Source: Chondrus crispus
Lineage: Eukaryota > Rhodophyta > Florideophyceae > Gigartinales > Gigartinaceae
NCBI RefSeq assembly: GCF_000350225.1
Contig: NW_005179179.1
Span: 32,609 to 96,608, forward strand
DNA length: 64,000 nt
Reading direction: 5' to 3'
Position 1 is the stretch's first letter. Each line of letters opens with the position of its first letter. Shown in pieces: positions 11,601 through 23,282 of this stretch. Under the pieces are notes generated by a model. It was not told the DNA's origin and searched no databases. It saw nothing but the letters and a program-made list of their open reading frames with translations. A program made the position numbers and the translations under genes.

Positions 11601-14600
11601 GTGGAGCGAATTTCCCCTGAGGTAAAAGTGGCAAGAGCCACGACTATCGAGCCAGGGACGCAACGCGTTGTAGAATGCACCTCAAAGAGGGCGGGCTTGG
11701 TGGTGGTTCAGCCGTACTCGTCGTTGTACGAAAGGCGCTGGTTGACGTGCACGAATGGTGTCGTTCAGGTTGAGCCTGACCGGCCATTTCGTTTACTCGT
11801 TGCAAATTTTAGGAAGTACTCTGTCAGGGTGCAAAAAGGCCAAGTGGTCGCATAATTATTTCCGCACCCGAGAGCCGCGCCCGAGAGCAAAACCACCATT
11901 GGTGAAGTTCTCGGAATTCAAGAAAGGAAGAAGGAAAATTTTCCTAATTCCACCAAGACGCCTACGGGCGAGACAAGATGCGAACCGTCGGATCAAGACC
12001 GCGAGGAACAGCAAGGAGAACGGGAGGAAAGGCTCTCCGCGACGGCAACTACGAAGCCGGAGCGGCGGATTGAGCCTCCCCCGCCGGACGTGGAGGAACT
12101 CGACCTGAGCCACGTGCCGGACCGGCTGTGCGAAAGATTCCGTCGAATGTTGAAAAAGTATTCCCGCATGTGGGATGGGACCCTCGGTGAGATCAACACC
12201 ACGATCCACCGGATTGAACTGGCCCCGGATACAAGGCCAATTGCACAAGCTCCCTACCGAGCTGTTCCAAAGGCTCGGGAGGTCGAGGACGCAGAAGTAC
12301 AGAAGATGTTAGAAGCAGGAGTCATCGAACCGGCGCAGTCAGAATGGGCGTCGCCCGTTTTATTAGTGCCGAAGCCGGACGGATCGATGCGCTTTTGCGT
12401 AGACTATCGTCGGCTGAACGCGGTGACGGTAAAGGACATGTATCCTTTACCGCGCATGGATGAGTGCCTGGACTCGCTTGGTGACACCAAGGTTTTCTCC
12501 TCGTTGGACGCGATCTCGGGATATTGGGAGATGCCTATGCCTGAGCGCGACCGCGACAAGACCGCATTTTCGTGTCACTCAGGACTGTATCGCTTCTCAA
12601 GAATGCCCTTTGGGCTAACTAACGCGCCAGCGACGTTTCAGAGAGCAATGGATATCCTGCTCTCTCCGTTCCGTTGGAAGTTCTGTTTGGTGTATTTGGA
12701 CGACATAATAATTTTTAGCAAGTCGTGGGAGGAGCACATCGTGCACGTGGATGAAATACTTTCTGTATTGGAGAAGGCAGGTGTGAAGCTCAAGCTTCGC
12801 AAGTGTGAATTTCTCGTCGAAAAGATCAAGTACCTGGGCCATGTCGTTCGGCCAGGTACATTGGAAGTGGACGCTGCGCGAACCGTCGCATTGGAACAAG
12901 TGAGGTACCCTCAAACGCAGACCCAGCTCAGGAGCTTTTTGGGACTTTGTAATGTCTACCGCAGATTCGTTCCGCATTATGCGAAAATCGCGCATCCGCT
13001 CAATCAACTGTTGAAGAAGGGACAACCAGTCCAGTTGGAAGGATTCGACGGACCGTGCGAAAAAGCTTTTCATAAGCTCAACGACGCTATCTTGGCGCCA
13101 CCGGTGTTGGCGCTGCCGAAGAAGAACCTACCATACTCGGTAGACACCGATGCAAGCGACTATCAAATCGGCGCTGCATTATTTCAGACACATCCGGATG
13201 CGCAACGTAAACCCATCGGGTTGTTTTCAAGAACGTTATCCGCAGCCGAGAGAAACTACTCCGTTTCAGAAAAAGAATGTCTAGCCGTAATTTGGGCCGT
13301 ACAGACTTTAAGACCATATCTATATGGCGAGCACTTCATTGTGCATACCGACCATGCCTCATTGAGGTGGTTGATGAACGTAACCGAACCCAGCGGGAGA
13401 TTAATCCGATGGAGGCTCCGCCTCTCGGAATTTGATTTCGAAATCAAATACAGGAAGGGCAAGGCGAACAGCCAAGCCGATGCCCTGTCGAGATTACGGA
13501 CCGCAGGAGAAACCGTCGTCGAAATCGACGACGAAATTGCATGCTTTATGGCCGAACCGGCCGAGGGAACGGTGAAGGACGAGGACAGTTTTGACGCGTT
13601 AGACGACATCCTCGCTCTTGAGGGGGGGACCGCCCCTGAGCGCCTCGATCAATTCCAAGCTGGCACTCCGGAGGAGCTCATTCGCGAGCAAGCCGTCGAC
13701 ACCTTCTGCAACCGCATCAAGGAAGGAATGGACGCCGGAAAGGTGAGAACGTTCAGCATGGATACCGAGGAACTCGAAGAAACTCTATGCCGTACCGCGG
13801 CGGAGTTTGTACAAGTGGTGATATCACAATCGTTAAGGGAACGCGTCCTAGGGTTAAGCCATTACGCAAAATTGGCAGGCCACCCGGGAGGCAGGAAACT
13901 TTACAAGACATTGAGAAGATATTTTTATTGGCCTACGATGGCCCTAGACTGCTATGCAGTCGCGAAGAATTGCGCCGCATGTGCGCGGGAAAGGGTGAAG
14001 TTAAGAAGAAACACGAAAGAAATGAAGCTGTTCACGCCCAAAGCTCCGCTGGAGTTTGTCGCCATCGACATCCTCGGCGAGCTAATTACAACTTAACGAG
14101 GAAATCGGTATATTCTCGTGATCAGCGATCGATACTCGAAACTGGTACGAACTGTACCGTTGAAGAAGATATCAGCTGCGCACATTGCACAAGCCTTCGT
14201 TCACCATTGGGTATTCGTGTACGGAACGACGGTCAAGCTGCTGTCCGACAATGGAACACAGTTCACGGCCCGGTTCTTTCAGAATGTCTGCCGAATTCTC
14301 GGCATACGCAATGTGTTCACGACTACGTTACACCCGCAAGCCAACGGCCAAGTTGAGAGGTTTAACCGCACGCTGACTTCCGCGTTGCGAAAATACGTCG
14401 GAGAGCATCCCAAGGACTGGGACTTATTTAGCGACGCTGTGACGTTTGCATACAACACGCAAGTTCATCGAACTACGAACATCGCGCCCTTCGAGCTGGT
14501 GTTAGCTCGGGCGGCGAGAAGCATTGCGTTACAAGCACAGCCAAGTTTGGAAGGATTTAGCTCGAATCGAGCGTACTACCTGAAATGGCAGTCGTGGTTG

Positions 14601-15335
14601 GAAAGCCTGATGAAAGGCGCTGGTAAGAGCTTGCGGAAAGAACAAGCGCGCTACATGCGAAATTTCGACGCAAGGCTCCGCAAGTCGAAGTATGACATCC
14701 CTCCAGGATCATACGTATTCCTTCGGAAAGAAAAAGGCACGGCTACCGAGCCGAAACATAAGTTGGCACAAGTGGCTACGGGCCCATATCAAGTGAAGGA
14801 GTCAACTGAGAATACGGTCGTCATTGCCATCGGCGACCTGGAAGAGCGCGTGTCCCGGGATCGAGTCGAGTTAGCCCCTAGTCCCATGGACTACACGCCG
14901 ATAGTCGGGCTACGACAAGCGTTACAATTCCTCAACCGAGAAGGGGAACAAGAAGAACCCGCCGCGCAAGCGAAGGATGGGATGGATGACGGACCTTTGA
15001 TAAATCAGGAATCTGCGGGCATCCCGCCCGATCTACAAGAGATGGGAGGTTCGGAAGAGCAGGATGAGGATGAGCCGCTGGCTCTTCGGAAGGGGGACGG
15101 ACAGTTGGACACGCAGGAAGAAGGAACCGAGGGTCAGGAGTACGTGATGGACAAAATAGTCGACCACGCTTATCAAGATGGAAAATTAATTCTCAAGGTG
15201 GAATGGTATGGCTACGCGATTGAGGACGCAACGTGGGAGCCGATTTGTGAGCTACCGCGCAGCGCAGTGGTGACCTATTTCCGGAGGAAGAAATTGCCCC
15301 TCCCGCCGCAAGTCGCACGCGCGAGACCAGGATGA
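8622..15335 (+). pseudogene. gag-pol: TE-B gag-pol polyprotein with eight in-frame stops
   Basis: One continuous frame of about 2,240 codons without a frameshift, but with stops at 10068 (TAA), 10542 (TGA), 10902 (TAG), 10983 (TAA), 11109 (TAG), 11520 (TAG), 11853 (TAA) and 14094 (TAA). The start chosen is the first ATG (MSTSAPGD). Gag has a coiled-coil-like stretch, a capsid-like region (WPEAIQWLLRSF) and a CCHC knuckle CYHCYEKGHAAPAC at 10629-10670. Protease: LSVLDTGAGPNLV near 11232. RT: YLDD at 12694-12705. RNase H: DTDASDYQIG, NSQADALSR. Integrase: H2C2 zinc site (GHPGG...CAAC), D in VAIDILGE, D in LSDNGTQF, E in NGQVERFN. A C-terminal chromodomain (DKIVDHAYQ...VEWYGYAIEDATWEP) makes it a chromovirus. 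All visible catalytic residues are intact. Confidence 0.9.
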
Positions 15336-18300
15336 GCTCCATACGCAATGTGATGATGGAAAGCGAAAGGAAGACGCCAGCCGCAACCAGATTCCTATGT
15401 TTTTACTTTCTTAACTATTCTGTTTGGTTTTTGTTTTTTTTGGTTGCTTTGTTTTCTTTTATGTTTGTTTTCCCTTCCCGAGACGCACCTAGGTCGGCGA
15501 TCCCGAATCGAGCGCGCGAAATTCTAGGAAGAACACGACAGGCGCCCAAGGGTGACAGGGGATTGCGAACCGCCGATCGTGATTAAGGCTATAAGCTGTA
15601 TCTCGAGTCGAGGAAGAGGTCTGTCCTACAAGGAAACGGGTGTGACGAGACGATTAGAGAAGAAGGGGATGCGTCAGATTGACGAGTGTGCTACCTTCGA
15701 GATAAGGTAGAAGGTTGGGAGAGGATGCAGTCGATGGGCGACTGCACGCGGACGAGGCGGATCAAGACGGCGTGTAGGAGGCGAGGAATGAGCATAGCGG
15801 AAGTAAGGCGCCTCTGAAATGGCGAGAAGGAAAGATGACGCGAGACGGACAGGTATGCGTGGCTTAACGCTCATGGAGACACAGCGGCGAGATGCGCCAC
15901 ATCAGGGAGTGACGAAGTCACTGCAGCCTCAGGTGGAGACAATGCGAAAATTACGTAGGATCACGCGTCGCATGGGTGTGCACGCAAAGGGACGTTTAGA
16001 TCAGGGATCCATGCTCGTCTGAATCAGTGTGAACGGAAATGCTTGTGAGGTTTTTCACGTATAGACAAAGGACAAGTGGTGCGCGTTAACGCGCGAGACT
16101 ACACCGTGTGGGGGGGGCAAATTGTTTTGTCGTTCCTGTTGACTTCGTCAACAACGAGAATTGGCTCGACGTCGTCATCAAGGCGATCAACCGCTTGCTT
16201 TTCAGTCGATCGATCCGCTCCTGTCCCAATCTCTGTTTCGTTCCTGTTTTCTTTTCTTTTTTTTAATGTCAACGACACAATGCAACTGCGCCCGTGGACC
16301 GGCTGACGAGGCCATAGCTCACGTTACTACTTTACGTTGGCCCCAGCCGTGAAGCAACACGCGCAGACGAAATGAAGGATCGAAGACACCGTCTTGGTTG
16401 AGCTGAACAGCGAGGCTTGGTGCAGTATTTTATTCGACGATTCCTACTAGCGCTACTTATGAACGCCTATGTGAACACCGCTGGAGTGTGGGAAAGGAGG
16501 ACGACCTCCGGTCGACGGGAGGAAGACGTTGGAAATTTTTCGAGAACGAGGAATTTGTAGTTGGAGAAGAATTGCGTAACGGAGACGCACTACAGTGGGG
16601 CCGCATGAAAAAGGTCGTGGATGGAGGGAGAATTGTCAAGGATTCGGGTGAGAACAACGGCAAAGAGGGACGAGGACCTCCGATGCCCGGGAAAAAATTA
16701 GTATCAGGGTTTTGACACGGAGGACGTACAGTGTCATCGCACGAGCAAGAGGATATTAGCAAGGGAAGTGAAAGCATGCGTCCCGAGGAGACTTTGTTTA
16801 AGTCGTACGTGCCCACCGGAGTGGTTCTCTCAGGCAAAAGAAAATTGATCGTTAGACGAGGGAGAGGAGTACGTGTCGGGGACGGACAAGAGAATGGACC
16901 GCATCCCTGGAGAAGGCCGGAAAGCTCGGCGATAGTGCCGATTGTCCGGTGCGTGTGCGGAGGAGAAATGGGACCGCACGGATTCAGCGAGTGGGTCGGA
17001 GACGAAGAGCCACTTTGACTTCGAAGGGAAAGGCAGCAGTTACCCTTGGGCACCTCCGATGGGAAGATGAATTTTTACGACCAAGTCAGTGGATACACGT
17101 GTTGACGTGTGCAGGTGAAAATTCTTGTTACGAAATCAGTCGTTGTCACGATCAAAAAAAACGCGTTGTTCAACGCAGCGCGATCTAACCCCGCTCTCGC
17201 TCCGACACTGCTACAACGTCGCATCCCGTCGCAGCTATCAACCAGATCACGATCGCTGCCGACACGTTTTTGGAAAAGATAAGGAGGGGCAGTGAATAAC
17301 GCCCCGTGTTATGGGCTACAGGCAATTGAGGATCGTCTCGATGAGCTCGGAGACTTGGAAGAAAAAGAGAATTACTGTCGATCGCGCAGCCGTCGGTTAC
17401 AGCACTAACTGGAGACGCAAATCCTGCGCAACAAGAGAATACCTACCACGTTTCTTACAAACGCCTGATGGACAGTTGGACACCACTTCAGGACTGTCGT
17501 GTTCGACAGTCGGACGAAACGCAAAGGAGATCCAGGCGGTAACGAACCTGAGTCGCCGTCAACATGTTTGTTCCCCGACCGAGTGCAGGGAGTTGGAAAC
17601 GAGGCGGCTCACGGAGATCGACCTGAACCGTGGCACGCCGCCTCGTCGACCTTGACCCATCAATAATGTCGTGCTCCAAAAGATCGAAATGTCATCTACT
17701 TTCTCACTGCTTAATTTTCTTTTGAAGAGGTTCCGGTCGCGAGCAAACGGAAGCTCAAGGGCCAGAGCTTCCCTGCGATCCTTTGAAATTATTTTTGACG
17801 CGGACGTCGAAGCTTCGTGCAATTCGTAAGATTAACGATCTCGGAACCGACCAGCAGGTCCGACGCCGTGACACGAACCGGGTATGCTCAGTGTACCTAT
17901 GCGGTGTTCTGTGTACTCTAGCACCCAACGAGTATGCTGTAAACGTCGACAACTAGCCAGAGATCAAGGACGTTGTTTTAGCCGGCTGCCCACGTCACCT
18001 CCACCGCGTAACCGAAAAGGACAACCTATTTATATATGTTTTTTTGGACGTGTCGGGGAGAGCGGAGCGGAAGTCAATATGACCACAGCAAAATGGACTT
18101 TCGCACGGGATCAGTCACCGGCAGAAAGAGAAACTTGTTGACCTCACCACGTTGAAAATCGTAGACGAGATGTCCCCTGAACAGGCTTTGAGAACGCGAC
18201 AGGAGGCACTCACGACGTCTTCACCGCGCCATTTCAAGGACAAAATTTAAACGGGGCGTTTGAGCATTGTGCACGGAACTCACCCTTGAGATCAGCGGGT

Positions 18301-19199
18301 CTGACCGAAGGGATCGAGCATAGCCACGACCCCTACTTCGTTTTTATTTCGACCTATCAAAGCTTCTCCGCGACTTATCAAGGATGCCAATTATGAGTTT
18401 CGCCGAAGAAGCCGCGAGGACAATAGGAAACTGTCCGTTTGGAAGACGGAGTTCGAAAATAAGCCGGAGGAAAAATAAGGAAATTGTCGGAGACCTGAAC
18501 TGGAGCGGGTTACCACCCTGATAGGCACCACAGGAGAAATGGGGGATCGAATCGAGTTGCGATTACTCCAGGAGCCCTACATGTTTTATGTGTAGCTATC
18601 GTCCCGAGACGGAATCTCAGAGGAGGTAATCATGTGTTGGGGAGCTGGGATATTGTCTCGTGGAGGCGTGAACATGAGCATCGGGAAAGCCTGAAGGTTA
18701 AGAAAGATGGGGCCCTTTCTGAAGGTCGAGAGTGGTTTGTGGGCCGATCAATGAAAGACAAGGAGGGCGTGACTCCCCAGCCGGCGATCTGGCGGATAAG
18801 CGGAGGAAAAGAGAAGGAAATAGGGGAGGTTTAACTGCAGTAGCAGAGGTGCCCGACAAGGGGATAAGAGGAGGAAGACAGTAACGAGGAAAAGAGAAGG
18901 AAAGAGGGGTTGAGGGAAGAAGCGACCGCATTGACGGTACGCAGAAAAAGAGGAGGAAGACGACGGCCCGAGGTGTGATCCCGGGATCGGAGGGGGAAAA
19001 TGAGGAGAAGGATGACGTACGTGTTGAAAAAAAGAGGAGGAAAAATGTAACAAGAGGAGGAAGTGGATAGGAGAAGGAAATGCAATTTATTTTCGGTGGA
19101 ACGAAAGGAGTGCCGACGATGAGTCAACACTCTCAGAGGACAATGATCCGAACATGGATCGGCAGGGCGCTACCATTGGCAAGTGGTCAATGGGACGAT
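15336..19199. other. Long gene-less region inside TE-B
   Basis: About 3.9 kb between the end of pol and the end of the antisense ORF. I find no domain in any frame. From 18795 to 19085 the plus strand is strongly purine-rich, with recurring GAGGAAAAGAGAAGGAAA units (for example 18801-18824 and 18886-18906). The rest is ordinary in composition. Large chromoviruses and plant Ogre/Grande-type elements also carry long non-coding 3' regions, sometimes with antisense ORFs. No role is visible here. Confidence 0.6.
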
Positions 19200-21152
19200 T
19201 TACCCGAGAATATTTTTCTTTGGTAGTGAGGCGACAAATTGCGCCAGTAAGCGCAGGTCAACAAGGGACGCTCCTCGAATATTCCCCTCGTTTATTCCGT
19301 GGGCACGGAGTAATGTGCGATAAACGCTGGCGGCGCTGTCGTTCTTTTTGATGACATCTGGAGAGGACGGGGAGGTCGAACCTCCCCTGGTCGATTGGAC
19401 TGCGTCGGCAATTGGTGGCAAGGGGGCGGCAACTGGAACAGCCGCAGGAAAAGAGGGACGAGATGGGACGTGCACAGGGGAAGACGGTGCAGGAGGAGCC
19501 CAGGGAGTAAGGGACGAAGAATTTCCCTTCCTTTCTGGGACGACGCGCACGGACAGACTGTCAGTCCGGCTAAATGACGAGGGGACCTCTCTCGTCTCTG
19601 ATAGAGGTTGACACCTGGCCACTGGAGGTGAATGGGACCGCAAAGGGGATTTGACTTCCTCATTCTCAGGGGCTGTAGTCGCCCTTATGGAAGCATTCAC
19701 AGGAGGAGTGGGGCCGGCCGGATCGACAGGAAGTGAAGTCGGTGAGACCGGTAATACCGGGCGAGAACGCAAAAGCTCCCGGGGACAGAAGTCGCGCTCG
19801 CGGAGATCCGCAAGGAGGACGCGCAATTCAGCCGGAACGGGCGTCTGACTCCCATACTGTCGACTCAGACGCGCCTCGTCGCAAGAACATTGCGATCCCG
19901 TCCAGGGGTTAAACCAAGCGTAGTCCCCAGCACCACGATGAGCACGACCAGGAGAGAAGGAGGGGCGTTGCCGGACGAAGGAACGAGGGGAATTTTGACG
20001 CGGTATCGAGTCCCAATCGACCTCCTCTATTTTATCGAGGAGAGAATGCAGTTCGGTGTCTGCATCAGCACCGCCCAGGGGAATCGAATAATCGAGGCGT
20101 CGCATAAGGCTGATGAGCTGGGGAGGCAAGTACCACAACCTCCAGCAGTCGTAGGTCTCCCACAGGAGGGTCACTGCCACTTTGGTACACCACTCTGTGA
20201 GGAAGACTACCCAAAGGCCGTGTCGAGGGTCACGTAAATACCTTCCGTAATACGTGTACACGGGGCCGAGCTCAGCCCAGAAGCCTTGGCAGACCTCAAA
20301 TTGGCTCCACCACGACGGAATACGCTGGTAACGATTCGCGTAATGGGATCTCGAGATTTCGCACGCCTCCAACATCTGGTAGGCCACAAAATAATCCGTG
20401 TCAGACCGAATGCAGCGTTCGAAGCGCACTGTATGCTGGAAGAAGGGGATGGTACCCCGCTTGATGAGTCGGAAATTAGCCGGAATTATGGCGTTGGTCC
20501 ACATCATAGCGTCGCCCGAGACGGTCCGTTGGTTGAACCAAAGGCGGTTAGCTTCACGAGGAGGGATATCGGAGGTCCAGGCAACCATGTTGTCGAGGTA
20601 AGACCGCTCGCCCTCGGTGCGAAATTGCCACGTGTCACAACCGAATTCCTCAGGGATCAGATCCTGCGTCAATGGCAGCTCAAGCCTGTCACACACAGCG
20701 GTCATGAAGCGGGTCGATAACACCGCACGACCACGAGGAGGAGTGTGACATAGAATGGAGGGAGGAATGGCGATGCGAGCCAACCAATCGTAAGACCGAA
20801 TGGCTTGAAGGGGGATTTGTCGTGGAAGCATACCGGCGCCATCGGCGAACAAGTAAGCAATGTCATCGAAGGCGCATACACCGATCACTGAGAACCATTT
20901 AGCGGAAGCAAAGAGCTCAGGATTAAGGCGCATGGCCGTATCGTAGAGCTCCGACGCCGCAGGGTATCGACGCGAGGACGGAGTGTCAGGGCTGGAATCG
21001 ATGTGGGCAACAGGGCCGGCATGTTGGGAATCAGGGGGTAATCGAGGGATGGAAGGAAGACTTAGAGGGTCGTGAGAAGTGGACGAAAAGCCCACGCCGG
21101 GGCGCTTGCGTTTGGTACCACCACTCGAGTGGCTCGGGGATGAAGGAAACAT
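19200..21152 (-). CDS. TE-B antisense accessory protein, 650 aa, unknown
   Basis: An intact ORF on the strand opposite to gag-pol, starting 122 bp from the 3' LTR and reading towards pol. The N-terminus carries a basic cluster (GGTKRKRPG) that could be a nuclear localisation signal. Residues about 60-370 look like a folded domain rich in Trp, Tyr and Cys (WWSQFEVCQGFWAELGPVY, WVVFLTEWCTKVAVTLLWE). The rest is Pro/Ser-rich and probably disordered, ending in a short helical segment (SVYRTLLRAHGI). I recognise no family and no catalytic motif. It is uninterrupted while gag-pol of the same copy has eight stops. The same position and orientation are used by the accessory ORFs of TE-C and TE-D. Confidence 0.75.
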   Translation of the reverse strand: MFPSSPSHSSGGTKRKRPGVGFSSTSHDPLSLPSIPRLPPDSQHAGPVAHIDSSPDTPSSRRYPAASELYDTAMRLNPELFASAKWFSVIGVCAFDDIAYLFADGAGMLPRQIPLQAIRSYDWLARIAIPPSILCHTPPRGRAVLSTRFMTAVCDRLELPLTQDLIPEEFGCDTWQFRTEGERSYLDNMVAWTSDIPPREANRLWFNQRTVSGDAMMWTNAIIPANFRLIKRGTIPFFQHTVRFERCIRSDTDYFVAYQMLEACEISRSHYANRYQRIPSWWSQFEVCQGFWAELGPVYTYYGRYLRDPRHGLWVVFLTEWCTKVAVTLLWETYDCWRLWYLPPQLISLMRRLDYSIPLGGADADTELHSLLDKIEEVDWDSIPRQNSPRSFVRQRPSFSPGRAHRGAGDYAWFNPWTGSQCSCDEARLSRQYGSQTPVPAELRVLLADLRERDFCPRELLRSRPVLPVSPTSLPVDPAGPTPPVNASIRATTAPENEEVKSPLRSHSPPVARCQPLSETREVPSSFSRTDSLSVRVVPERKGNSSSLTPWAPPAPSSPVHVPSRPSFPAAVPVAAPLPPIADAVQSTRGGSTSPSSPDVIKKNDSAASVYRTLLRAHGINEGNIRGASLVDLRLLAQFVASLPKKNILG

Positions 21153-21226
21153 GGGGCCCGTCTTGCTCTTGCACTTTCACCGGATACCGGATGCGGTGGT
21201 GTGGGGTTATGAGAAACGGCGAGGAG

Positions 21227-21232
21227 ATTATA
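21227..21232 (-). promoter_or_regulatory. Possible TATA box for the TE-B antisense ORF
   Basis: Minus-strand TATAAT lies between the 3' LTR edge and the ATG at 21152, about 75-80 bp upstream of it. The spacing suits a short 5' leader. Evidence is positional only. Confidence 0.3.
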
Positions 21233-21261
21233 CGATGGCGGAGTGGCGTACAAGAGCGCTC

Positions 21262-21271
21262 GGAAGGGGGA
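21262..21271 (+). other. TE-B polypurine tract
   Basis: GGAAGGGGGA lies two bases before the 3' LTR start (TGTAGTGC at 21274), where the plus-strand primer of reverse transcription belongs. Confidence 0.7.
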
Positions 21272-21273
21272 TA

Positions 21274-22322
21274 TGTAGTGCAATACGCACCTGAAAAGGG
21301 GGGTGAAATGAAAGGAAAATATTTGGATATGAAAAGTAGTCCGGGTTGGGGGACACACGTGTGAATAATTGCACAGTTTTAATTTCTAATTATTTTATTT
21401 TATTTAGTTAATTAGTTGGCATTAATTTTGCTGACACTAGATTAGATCTAGGATCTAGCGCCGCGAGCTACTGTAGTGGCTCCGGCGGGGCGATATATAC
21501 CTTAGCCCTCTGACCACCAAGTCAGTAAAGGTAACCGGAGTTGCCAGAGTTGAATGTCGCCTTGGTCGAAGTCCGTCTCTACCAAGACGCTCCCTTTTAC
21601 CTAAGCCTACGGCATCCTTTGCGCTCGGTGGTTCCCTTCTCTTTTCCCTTTATTTCCCTATTCATTCCTCTACTTCTATTTCTATCTTTCCCTTAATTGT
21701 GTTGGTTCCATTGGAGTCGGTTGCGACCGATCCGGTGTAGGTGTTTTAGCCATCGAGCAACACGTCGTGTAGCGCTGCTACTGTTTCAAGTTCCGTCGGA
21801 AGGCTGTTGTGACGACGCCTCTGTCGAAGGTCTTACTGTATAAGACAGAGTTGGTACCACCTACCGCGATTGCGATCGCGCTGGTGAGGGTGTTTCTAGC
21901 CATCGGGCAACACGTCGGTAGTAGCGCTGCTACACAATTACGATCCCGTCGGGTAGTGCTGAACAAGCCCCCGTCGAAGACCTTGAATTATACCCAAGGT
22001 GCTGAAGACGCTCGTCGAGCATTGGCCTTACAACCCAGCGAACCGCGGTTACATCCTCGTAGACAAGCCCAACCCGCACTCGCCGAGCGCTCAAGTCTTC
22101 ACAAGTCTCTACCACCATTTTCTTCCCGGGCCGGGCATCTTTCCTTACCCCCCCCCGTCGGAGTTGAGCTACCGTGGGCCGCAAGCCCACACAAGGGGAA
22201 AGGGAGTCTCGAACGCTCCGTAGCGCGTGCCATCGGCAGTTGTTGTTGTTGCTGTTGTTGTTTTCTTCTTTTTGTTTGACCGTCGGACTGTGTTCGCGGC
22301 CTGCCAGGCACATTGCACTACA
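21274..22322 (+). repeat. TE-B 3' LTR (1049 bp)
   Basis: Same length as the 5' LTR. Substitutions that I see include AAAAGAAAGG/AAATGAAAGG, ATCGGGCAAC/ATCGAGCAAC, GGATTTGAG/GGAGTTGAG, CTCGCACGC/CTCGAACGC and CTGTCAGG/CTGCCAGG. It is followed directly by the duplicated target ACTTC. Confidence 0.95.
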
Positions 22323-23231
22323 ACTTCTTCAGAAATGATGCCTTTTCCGCTTCTGTGGAGATGTCGCAGTCCTTCATCTTATGACGTTTTTACACTTATT
22401 AGTGTTCAGACACAACGGCTGCTACATACTCATTAGTTTTTGCGGTTCTTCAGTTTTCTTATCCTTTTCCTTACCCTAACGCATTCCCAGGGTGGCTCGC
22501 CCCGAGCCTCCGGACGGTTTGTGTTTGGGGTCTAGTTTGTTCTTGTCCATGGTTTTCTCGCGATCTGGAGTCCTTGATTTGGTCAGAGGTGTCTTCACTG
22601 GTACGTACTTTTCGCAAGAGACAGCCTCTGCAATCACTTGTCTGTAAAATGGCTTCCAAAGTTTTCGTAATTCGTGCTTATCAAGCGCCAAGTCCGATTC
22701 AATTTTTCCTCTTAGAGCTTGGGGCTTCAATAAAGAACAGACCTGGTTGATGGCCAGCTTGGGATTCTTCTCAATGAGGATGTCCCACTTCTTTGTCCTG
22801 AGAAAAGTACGGTAATCCATGAACAACGATTTTATGCGAAGCTCAGGGTCTGTCTCACTCATATTGACGCGTATTGATGTCTTGATGGCAGTCTCGAGTT
22901 CCTCTAGGTTGATGGATTCGAGACTGACGGTTCCATTACTGTCTAACCACTTCTGTATGACATCATCAGTTGCTTCTTCCTCCTTGTTGACCGAATCTCC
23001 AGATTCCCCTTGTTCGATGAGAGAAGTCAGAAGGTCGCGATTGAGCGAAGCTGCTAGAAAGGCGGGTTGGATAGTGCTACTAGATTGTTGGGCCTCCTTG
23101 ACCTTGAGAATGTAGCTTTCTCGTTCTCGCGAGAAGAAATGGATGTCTTTACTTCCAATGTTTCGCAGTATTGGATGCGAGATGGGTACAAAGAGATTCT
23201 GGCCTGCCGATGGGCCCGCAGTGGAGCCCAT
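22323..23231 (-). pseudogene. gag: TE-A gag
   Basis: The start chosen is the ATG at 23231 (MGSTAGPSAGQNLFVPIS), 52 bp inside the 5' LTR; the frame is also open upstream through the LTR. The protein is hydrophilic with a helical, acidic middle (EQGESGDSVNKEEEATDD) and basic C-terminus (KTPLTKSRTPDREKTMDKNK), as in gag proteins. It stops at 22476. The neighbouring frame continues with GKEKDKKTEEPQ, and a decayed Cys-rich segment (CLNTNKCKN...KDC) follows, interrupted by stops, where a zinc knuckle would be expected. The coding sequence then runs into the TE-B insertion at 22322 and resumes as protease at 7407. Confidence 0.7.
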
Positions 23232-23282
23232 GATAGCGGCGTTCGAGGTTGTCAAATTGAGCAACAAAAGCTCAGTGATCAC

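Larger units (their letters stand above)
7408..22322 (+). mobile_element. TE-B: 14.9-kb Ty3/gypsy chromovirus with antisense ORF
   Basis: A complete LTR retrotransposon inserted in the TE-A gag-pro region. Both LTRs are 1049 bp, begin TGTAGTGCAAT and end with its exact reverse complement ATTGCACTACA. The direct repeat ACTTC flanks it at 7403-7407 and 22323-22327. By eye the LTRs differ at about five positions, so insertion was recent. Layout: 5' LTR, primer site, gag-pol polyprotein with chromodomain (8622-15335), about 3.9 kb without genes, a 650-aa ORF on the minus strand (21152-19200), polypurine tract, 3' LTR. It is unusually large for a chromovirus. Confidence 0.95.

Noticed and set aside
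8622..15335. A nuclear code with TAA/TAG read as glutamine, which would make TE-B gag-pol continuous
   Set aside because: ORFs of 990 and 1112 codons in TE-C and TE-D have no internal TAA or TAG and end at ordinary stops, and one TE-B stop is TGA. A code change would put such codons in all genes.
16457..17053. A 198-codon minus-strand ORF in the TE-B gene-less region
   Set aside because: Ser/Pro/Thr-rich composition without motifs. It is one of several overlapping open frames expected by chance in GC-rich purine-biased DNA.
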